Shown here one piece after another: positions 1 to 4,310 of a DNA stretch of 5,459 bases. The stretch's first letter is position 1. Each line of letters begins with the position of its first letter. The stretch is taken from contig JAAZAH010000215.1 in NCBI GenBank assembly GCA_012514415.1, forward strand, positions 1 to 5,459, given 5' to 3'. This stretch comes from Sandaracinaceae bacterium (GTDB taxonomy: Bacteria > Myxococcota_A > Polyangia > Polyangiales > Houyiibacteriaceae). Below the pieces are notes generated by a model that did not search any database, was not told the DNA's origin, and worked only from the letters and a program-made list of their open reading frames with translations. A program made the position numbers and the translations under genes.

Positions 1-436
1 AAACGAAAGAGCAGGCTAGAAAGCTTAGGGCGGCGTAAATGGTCGTCGCGCGCGCACCCGCAGTGAGCGCCGCGATCAAGATGACGGTGATGAACGAAGC
101 CGAGATCAGGCTGTTCACGCCGCCCATGAAAAGCACGCAAGCGAATGCGACGGTGAAGATGCCCGCCGTAAGAAAATGCGCTGAGAGTCCGAGCCAGCCT
201 TTCCTGAAAAAAAAGACTGCGCCGAAATAAATGAGCGCGATCGTGCCATACGAGGCGATGACGGCGCCGGGGTTGTAATCGGGCTGACCGACGGTGGCGG
301 CAAGCGGTGCGAGGTTCAGCAAGAGCAGGCCGATGAGTACGCGTTTGAACGCGCCCCTCCGCTGCTCTTCGATCGCCCGAAGCGCCTCGCGCTCCGGTGA
401 TGCGGTTGCTGACCTATCCTCCACGTCTCCAACCAT
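1..436 (-). CDS. Multi-pass membrane protein, N-terminal part (probable sensor kinase or other signalling protein)
   Basis: The reading frame is open from an ATG at 436-434 to the left edge (145 complete codons), so only the N-terminus is present. A charged cytoplasmic head of about 31 residues (MVGDVEDRSA..., rich in Glu and Arg) is followed by five hydrophobic stretches at about residues 32-49, 57-77, 83-104, 109-126 and 130-145, separated by very short loops. The fourth loop reads GGVNSLISASF, then a run ending AGARATTIYAALSLLA. This Gly-Gly loop followed by a small-residue helix resembles the membrane sensor regions that precede PAS, histidine kinase or GGDEF domains in many environmental bacteria; that match is from memory and no catalytic domain is in view. 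The frame stays open upstream of the ATG, and a TTG at 460 is possible, but neither start has a clear ribosome binding site. The candidate RNA hairpins at 493-594 lie upstream on the same strand and could be its leader. Confidence 0.75.
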   Translation of the reverse strand, partial: MVGDVEDRSATASPEREALRAIEEQRRGAFKRVLIGLLLLNLAPLAATVGQPDYNPGAVIASYGTIALIYFGAVFFFRKGWLGLSAHFLTAGIFTVAFACVLFMGGVNSLISASFITVILIAALTAGARATTIYAALSFLACSFV

Positions 437-485
437 CCGATCAATCGAGGAAAAATTCAATGATGGATCGCATCTCGTGTGGCTT

Positions 486-539
486 AAAAAGCTCGCCCGC
501 GGCGCTTGAAGGGGGGGAGGAGGAAGCAGCCGCGGGCGA
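486..539 (-). terminator. Intrinsic terminator-like hairpin with U5 tract
   Basis: An 11-bp, almost pure G+C stem (539-529 with 503-493), extended by 4 bp past a single bulged base, is followed on the minus strand by GC and then UUUUU at 490-486. It lies between the predicted promoter and the ATG at 436. It would therefore either end a short RNA or act as an attenuator. The 16-nt loop is longer than usual for a terminator and the U tract is short, so efficiency is uncertain. Confidence 0.5.
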
Positions 540-603
540 TACGCGTTCGAGAGGTCACCACGCCTTAGGGGGGGAGGGGATCGGCGTGGCGCGTCGAAAG
601 CTT
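486..603 (-). ncRNA. Candidate small RNA or regulatory leader with two anti-Shine-Dalgarno stem-loops
   Basis: Read on the minus strand, the RNA would start near 603 and end at the U tract at 490-486, about 118 nt. Stem-loop 1: CGCCACGCC (591-583) pairs with GGCGUGGUG (564-556), 9 bp including one G.U, around the loop GAUCCCCUCCCCCCCUAA (582-565). Stem-loop 2: UCGCCCGCGGC (539-529) pairs perfectly with GCCGCGGGCGA (503-493); after a one-base bulge the stem continues as GCUU (527-524) with AAGC (507-504), leaving the loop CCUCCUCCCCCCCUUC (523-508). It is followed by GC and UUUUU. Both loops carry C-rich anti-Shine-Dalgarno sequence, and loop 2 contains CCUCCUCCC exactly. Known RNAs with that loop motif are the alphaproteobacterial CcsR and cuckoo sRNAs, which act on translation or sequester partners. 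The G.U pair forms only in the minus-strand transcript (it would be A-C on the plus strand), which favours this orientation. It could instead be an attenuator in the leader of the membrane protein gene. No expression evidence can be seen. Confidence 0.5.
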
Positions 604-627
604 ACAGGGAACATAAGCATTCCCTGT
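604..627. promoter_or_regulatory. Perfect 8-bp palindrome, possible operator
   Basis: ACAGGGAA (604-611) and its exact reverse complement TTCCCTGT (620-627) flank an 8-base spacer. The centre-to-centre distance of 16 bases suits a dimeric DNA-binding protein. The palindrome covers most of the spacer and part of the -10 of the predicted minus-strand promoter, where a repressor would block polymerase. It also lies upstream of the divergent HD-GYP gene. The regulator is unknown. It could also form a small hairpin in RNA. Confidence 0.4.
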
Positions 628-637
628 GCCAAGTCAA
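610..637 (-). promoter_or_regulatory. Putative sigma-70-type promoter, minus strand
   Basis: On the minus strand TTGACT (637-632, five of six matches to TTGACA) is followed after 16 bases by TATGTT (615-610, four of six matches to TATAAT). The predicted transcription start is about 604-602, just ahead of the first stem-loop. It would drive the RNA candidate and possibly the membrane protein gene at 436. This is a by-eye match to the consensus; promoters of Myxococcota-like bacteria are poorly defined, so it is only suggestive. Confidence 0.4.
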
Positions 638-815
638 ATTAATGCGAAGTTTCCGCGGCTTTTGTAGTTCGGATCCGCGAAAAAGAGGCTTATTTTTTTC
701 ATAAGAGCGATGGGGTATTTCAAAAACGAAAAAAACATGGGACGGATGGACTGCGGCGGGCGGCTCGTGGTTGATTTATGTTGCGCTCCGCTCCATATCC
801 CCCGGATTGCATCCG

Positions 816-2540
816 ATGCCCGTCCCTTACGACCCTTCACCGACGCTAGAGCATTTCGAGCTCGTCCTTTCCCTCGCCCGCGCCCTCGCGTCCGAAAAAG
901 ATCGCGATCGTCTCCTTGAGCGCATCATCTCTGAGGCGAAGCGCATCTGCAACGCCGAAGGCGGAACGCTCTATTTGCGCACTGAAGACGACGCGCTGCG
1001 CTTCGTCATCGTCGTCAATGACGTCCTCGGGATCGAGCTCAAACGCGAAGAAGAGCTGCCACCGGATTTTCGCGCCATCCCGCTCTATGTCGACGGAGTG
1101 CCCAACGAGCGGAACGTCGCCACATACGTCGTCCATTCGGCCGAGAGCGTGGCCATCGACGATGTCTACAACGCCGAGGGTTTCGATTTTAGCGGGGCCA
1201 AGGCGATGGACGCTTCGACTGGATATCGGACCCGCTCTTGCCTCGCCATTCCGCTCATCGACAGCCAGGGGTATGTCCTCGGGGTCATCCAGCTCATCAA
1301 CGCGCGCGAACCTGATGGGAGTGAAGCGATTCCTTTTCGCGAAAGCGATCGGGCGGTCGTCGAGGCGCTTGCGGCGCAGGCTGGCATCGCGCTCGAAAAT
1401 CAGTTCCTACTGGATGGTCAAAAGGCGCTCCTTGAGAGCGTGATCCAGATGATCGCGACGGCGATCGACTCCAAATCCCCTTATACAGGTGGGCATTGTG
1501 AGCGCGTCCCCGAGCTTGTCCTCGAGCTCGTCGAGGAGGTCTGCAAAGACAACAGCCCGGCATTCGCCGATTTTCACCTCGACGAGGAGGGATGGTACGA
1601 GCTCCGGATCGCCGCATGGCTCCATGACTGCGGGAAGGTCGTCACCCCGATTCACATTATGGACAAGGCAACCAAGCTCGAGACGATTTACGATCGCATC
1701 GAGCTTGTCCGAACGCGCCTCGCGCTCAAGGCGCGCGAAGTTGAGTCCGAGGCTTATCGTCTTGCAGCGCTCGGCGAAATCACCCTCGAAGAGGCCGAGC
1801 GGCGCGCTTCGGAGGCCGAGGCCCGTCTCGTCGATGCGTACGCATTCCTAAAACACGCCAACATGGGCGCTGAATTTCTCGATGAGGGCGCCCGGATGCG
1901 AATCCTTGCGCTCGCTGAGGAGAGGGTGAGCGTCTTCGATGAAGAGATGGCCCTGCTCACAAAGGACGAGGTGAAAAACCTCACGATCGAGCGCGGTACG
2001 CTGACCGACGAGGAGCGCCTCATCATCAACGGCCATATGGTCGACACGATCAAGATGCTCGAATCGCTTCCGTTCCCGCGGAGTCTGAGGCGCGTCCCCG
2101 AGTACGCGGGCGGCCATCATGAACGGATGGATGGACGCGGGTATCCGCGCGGGCTTTTTGCGGGTGATATGTCGATTCCCGCGCGGGCGATGGCGATCGC
2201 CGACGTCTTCGAGGCGCTGACGGCGCAAGATCGGCCCTATAAAAAGGGGAAGACGCTCTCTGAGACGATGCGCATCATGGGCGCGATGAAGGTGAACAAC
2301 CATCTCGATCCCGATCTCCTCGACCTTTTTGTGCGATCGGGCGTTTATCGTCGGTACGCCGAACGGTGCCTTCCGCCTGAGCTCATCGATGAGGTCGATG
2401 AAGAGGCGATCCTCGCACTTAAGCCGAAGCCCTTCGAGCTCCCTCCAATGGAGGAGCGCGCGGCGCGCTGGAAGGGCTTCCTCGATGAATATGAGGAGCT
2501 GCTCCGAAACCGAAAGTTGCCGCCGCCTCCCGCGAGCTGA
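816..2540 (+). CDS. GAF domain + HD-GYP cyclic-dinucleotide phosphodiesterase with catalytic-domain insertion
   Basis: A predicted cytoplasmic enzyme (574 aa) that hydrolyses cyclic di-GMP, or possibly a related cyclic dinucleotide, under control of a small-molecule-sensing GAF domain. Residues about 29-197 form the GAF domain (NAEGGTLYL..., SCLAIPLID, GVIQLINA). The HD-GYP domain follows directly: TGGHCERV with H227, the HD pair H270-D271 in HDCGK, H407 in NGHMVDT, H434-H435 in GGHHERMDG, and GYP at 442-444, followed by ADVFEALTAQDRPYKKG with D463. All expected metal ligands appear present, so it should be active. About 105 residues (about 288-393), charged and probably helical, are inserted between HDCGK and the LTDEE helix; similar insertions occur in a known subgroup of GAF/HD-GYP proteins with the KATKLETIY sequence. 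There is no membrane segment or signal peptide. The ATG at 816 was chosen; a TTG at 771 would add 15 residues. Neither has a strong ribosome binding site. Confidence 0.95.
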   Translation: MPVPYDPSPTLEHFELVLSLARALASEKDRDRLLERIISEAKRICNAEGGTLYLRTEDDALRFVIVVNDVLGIELKREEELPPDFRAIPLYVDGVPNERNVATYVVHSAESVAIDDVYNAEGFDFSGAKAMDASTGYRTRSCLAIPLIDSQGYVLGVIQLINAREPDGSEAIPFRESDRAVVEALAAQAGIALENQFLLDGQKALLESVIQMIATAIDSKSPYTGGHCERVPELVLELVEEVCKDNSPAFADFHLDEEGWYELRIAAWLHDCGKVVTPIHIMDKATKLETIYDRIELVRTRLALKAREVESEAYRLAALGEITLEEAERRASEAEARLVDAYAFLKHANMGAEFLDEGARMRILALAEERVSVFDEEMALLTKDEVKNLTIERGTLTDEERLIINGHMVDTIKMLESLPFPRSLRRVPEYAGGHHERMDGRGYPRGLFAGDMSIPARAMAIADVFEALTAQDRPYKKGKTLSETMRIMGAMKVNNHLDPDLLDLFVRSGVYRRYAERCLPPELIDEVDEEAILALKPKPFELPPMEERAARWKGFLDEYEELLRNRKLPPPPAS

Positions 2541-2581
2541 GCCCAATTGAGCTGAGCCGCGCCGAGGGAATCAGGGCTCAA
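2534..2581. terminator. Inverted repeats between convergent genes, possible weak bidirectional terminator
   Basis: The 30 bases between the two stop codons and their flanks contain TGAGCCC (2538-2544) paired with GGGCTCA (2574-2580). A competing hairpin is TTGAGC-TGA (2547-2555) paired with TCA-GG-GCTCAA (2571-2581) with a two-base bulge. There is also a 10-bp direct repeat, GAGCTGAGCC, at 2534-2543 and 2549-2558. No T tract follows on either strand, so intrinsic termination is uncertain, and Rho-dependent termination is equally possible. Confidence 0.3.
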
Positions 2582-3557
2582 GCGGGAGAGCCGCGCACTC
2601 ATGCTCGCCGTCCACATGGCCCTGCGTCATCAGGTGCGCGATCAGATAATCCTCGAGCGTCTCGATGGGATCGTTGATCGCGCCCGAGAGCGAATAGCCC
2701 TCGCTGAACGATTGGAGCGAGTGATCGTCCGAGCACCGCGTGAAGAGCGCCTCGAAGTCGTTCCTCGGGATGGATTCAAGTTCGCTTCGTGTGACCCTCC
2801 CATCCTTCGCAGCATTCGCGAGAAATTGCGCTCGGAGCTGGATGGTCCGCTGTCCTTCGGCGAACGCGTTGAAGAGGAGATGTTCGGCGTGATAGCTGAG
2901 CGCGATGGCGCTCATCCCGCCTGTGGGAAGCCCGACGCCCTCTCCGCCAGCGCTCTGGCATTCGACAAAACGGACGGCGACGGGAAGCATGAACTCGAAG
3001 TGGATCTCGTCGGCGTCTTGTTCCGCGCCGTTGGGTGGGCATGAACGCCCGCCGTCTTTATGAAGGCTGCCTTCGATGAGGACGCTCATCCCATCTCGGA
3101 TCATCGCGTCGCAGATGGCTTGGGGGACGCGTGGATGACAGTCGCTCGCTTCGGTGGGCGGCGCGATGCTCCAACAGAGGCGATCCCATCGGCCGGACTC
3201 GAGCCCTTCCAAGATTCCGAGCTCTTCGTTCGTACGGATGCGCTTCAAATCAACGATCCGCCGAATTGGAACGATCTTTTCACTAGAAAGATCAGCGCTC
3301 TTCGCGATCTTAACATCGTTAAAATGGACGAGATAACGTTCGAACTCGAGCTCCCACCCATCGGCGACAGCGCTTGGATGATCGTGCCCGTGGCTGTGAC
3401 CATGCCCGTCGCCGTGGATGCCATGCGCGATGCTCTCGTCCATCTCGATCATGACGAGGAGCGTGCTTTCGCTATCGCAACCGATAAACATCAGGAACGC
3501 GATGAAGGCTGCAAATGCCTTTGCTCCTCGCGCAAGCTTGGAAGCGGATCGTTTCAT
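2571..3557 (-). CDS. His-rich lipoprotein, predicted metal-binding partner of the TonB receptor
   Basis: A 328-residue predicted lipoprotein. The N-terminus is basic (MKRSASKLARGAK) with a hydrophobic core and a lipobox FIGC placing the lipidated cysteine at C27. Residues 45-60 hold seven histidines, H45, H48, H52, H54, H56, H58 and H60 (HGIHGDGHGHSHGHDH), the kind of flexible metal-collecting segment found in zinc or nickel handling proteins. Next comes DGWELEFERYLVHFNDVKI (66-84), predicted beta structure. Residues 248-259 (NAAKDGRVTRSE) align with an EF-hand calcium loop: N, D, G and E fall at positions 1, 5, 6 and 12, but position 3 is Ala, so binding may be lost. Eight cysteines in total suggest disulfides in the mature protein. 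It is the last gene of the operon; its ATG overlaps the previous stop (ATGA), with GGGAG at 3567-3563 five bases ahead. The overall family is not firmly recognised. A role in metal capture is inferred from the His segment and the neighbouring receptor. Confidence 0.85.
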   Translation of the reverse strand: MKRSASKLARGAKAFAAFIAFLMFIGCDSESTLLVMIEMDESIAHGIHGDGHGHSHGHDHPSAVADGWELEFERYLVHFNDVKIAKSADLSSEKIVPIRRIVDLKRIRTNEELGILEGLESGRWDRLCWSIAPPTEASDCHPRVPQAICDAMIRDGMSVLIEGSLHKDGGRSCPPNGAEQDADEIHFEFMLPVAVRFVECQSAGGEGVGLPTGGMSAIALSYHAEHLLFNAFAEGQRTIQLRAQFLANAAKDGRVTRSELESIPRNDFEALFTRCSDDHSLQSFSEGYSLSGAINDPIETLEDYLIAHLMTQGHVDGEHECAALPLEP

Positions 3558-4300
3558 CGTTTCTCCCAGCGAAAATCGAGGAAAGCGCCTCCCGAGATCC
3601 GTGAGGCGAGCGCTTCGTAGAGCGGATCGCCCGGGCCGAGCTCCACCTCATGCACCTCTTCGTCCTCGGGGAAATCGAGCTCATCCAGGTCAAGTGCCGC
3701 GAAGAGCTCGTAAGCGGAGGCGTGGATCACGAGCGCTTCGATCGAATCATCGAGGTCGACCTCGGTGCGATGCCCAAGCACGCGAAGCGATCCCGCGCGT
3801 GCGGGATCGAGGTTGAGCGTGATGCGGACCCTCACTTCCTCGTCATCCGGCCCTTCGATGGCCAAGACGAAGCGAGCGGACGAGCCGTCCACGCTCTCGC
3901 CCACCGCGATCGGAAGCACTTCCCCGGCAAGGATGCTGCGCCCAAAGTTGTATTGTGCCGAGGAGATTCTCCCGCTCGCGCCCTGGGCCACCCCGACCTC
4001 GCGAATGCTTTCGCTTAGAAGATTGAGGACGAATGGGTCGAGGAGCTCGAGGCGCGCCGTGCGACAGACGTGATCGGAGGGGATCCTCGCGGCACAAAAA
4101 TAAAGGGGCCCGAGCGCGATCTTGGCCTCAAGGATGGTGAGCTTGAACTCATCCACCACGAGCTCGTTGCGCGCATCTCCGTACGCCCATACCGGGAGCT
4201 CGATGACGGAGCGACTCGTCTCAGGGCCACACGCCATCAGCGCGATGGACGAGACGATGAGGAAAGTGAGAGAGAGGAGCGCCGTGCGAGTTCGAGTCAT
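3554..4300 (-). CDS. Lipoprotein of unknown function, receptor-associated
   Basis: A 248-residue predicted lipoprotein. From the ATG at 4300 it begins MTRTRTALLSLTFLIVSSIA and reaches the lipobox LMAC, with the lipidated cysteine at C24, a textbook signal sequence. A TTG at 4327 would add nine residues, overlap the receptor gene and give an unnatural start, so 4300 is preferred. GAGG, overlapping the receptor stop codon, sits nine bases ahead of the ATG. The mature part is acidic and predicted mostly beta: LTILEAKIALGPLYFC with C69, then C79 ten residues later, probably a disulfide; GRISSAQYNFGRS; and a very acidic stretch LDLDELDFPEDEEVHEVELG near the C-terminus. I do not recognise a named domain, though the GPLYFC segment resembles lipoproteins I associate with TonB receptor loci in Myxococcota (from memory). 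It lies between the receptor and His-rich lipoprotein genes, so a shared role in uptake is inferred. Confidence 0.85.
   Translation of the reverse strand: MTRTRTALLSLTFLIVSSIALMACGPETSRSVIELPVWAYGDARNELVVDEFKLTILEAKIALGPLYFCAARIPSDHVCRTARLELLDPFVLNLLSESIREVGVAQGASGRISSAQYNFGRSILAGEVLPIAVGESVDGSSARFVLAIEGPDDEEVRVRITLNLDPARAGSLRVLGHRTEVDLDDSIEALVIHASAYELFAALDLDELDFPEDEEVHEVELGPGDPLYEALASRISGGAFLDFRWEKR
3563..3567 (-). promoter_or_regulatory. Ribosome binding site of the His-rich lipoprotein gene
   Basis: GGGAG on the minus strand lies five bases before the ATG at 3557 and inside the last codons of the upstream lipoprotein gene (TGG GAG AAA CGA TGA). Together with the ATGA stop/start overlap it suggests that translation of the two lipoproteins is coupled. 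Confidence 0.7.
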
Positions 4301-4310
4301 CGCGATCGCC

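Larger units (their letters stand above)
437..815. other. Divergent intergenic region between membrane protein and HD-GYP genes
   Basis: This stretch carries no convincing gene. The left part (486-637) holds the RNA candidate with its promoter and palindrome. The right part (about 661-740) is clearly richer in A+T than the rest of the window, with a T7 run at 693-699 inside a 5-bp inverted repeat (CTTAT 689-693, ATAAG 701-705) and A-rich runs near 722-735. This is probably where the HD-GYP promoter lies, but no pair of elements there matches a consensus well; TTCGGA (668-673) with TATTTT (691-696), spaced 17, is the best and is weak. Confidence 0.6.

Noticed and set aside
493..594. Reading the two hairpins as a plus-strand RNA with GGA-containing loops, like a CsrA/RsmA-binding sRNA
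   Set aside because: The plus orientation has no promoter match and no U tract after the stems, and one base pair of the first hairpin (G.U on minus) becomes an A-C mismatch on plus. The minus strand explains more.
541..594. Longer outer stem ACGCG (541-545) with CGCGT (590-594) around the first hairpin
   Set aside because: It needs a 12-base one-sided internal loop and competes with the continuous 9-bp stem, so it is kept only as an alternative fold.
653..679. Repeated TCCGCG in the intergenic region (once within TTTCCGCGG, once within GATCCGCGA)
   Set aside because: A six-base repeat in GC-rich DNA is expected by chance and the flanks do not match.
634..840. A 68-codon minus-strand frame in the intergenic region
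   Set aside because: It starts inside the HD-GYP coding region, has no ribosome binding site, and its Lys/Phe-rich end simply translates the A+T-rich promoter region.
710..919. A 69-codon plus-strand frame starting at ATG 710 just ahead of the HD-GYP start
   Set aside because: It overlaps the GAF region out of frame, becomes Arg/Pro-rich low-complexity sequence and has no supporting features.
1848..2546. A 232-codon minus-strand open frame inside the HD-GYP gene
   Set aside because: It is antisense to the most conserved part of the HD-GYP domain; its translation is Arg-rich and without recognisable motifs.
2601..3620. Two plus-strand open frames (147 and 186 codons) opposite the His-rich lipoprotein gene
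   Set aside because: They are antisense shadows caused by GC-rich codon use. The minus-strand frame has a lipoprotein signal, a good ribosome binding site and operon spacing, while the plus-strand translations show no domain or signal.
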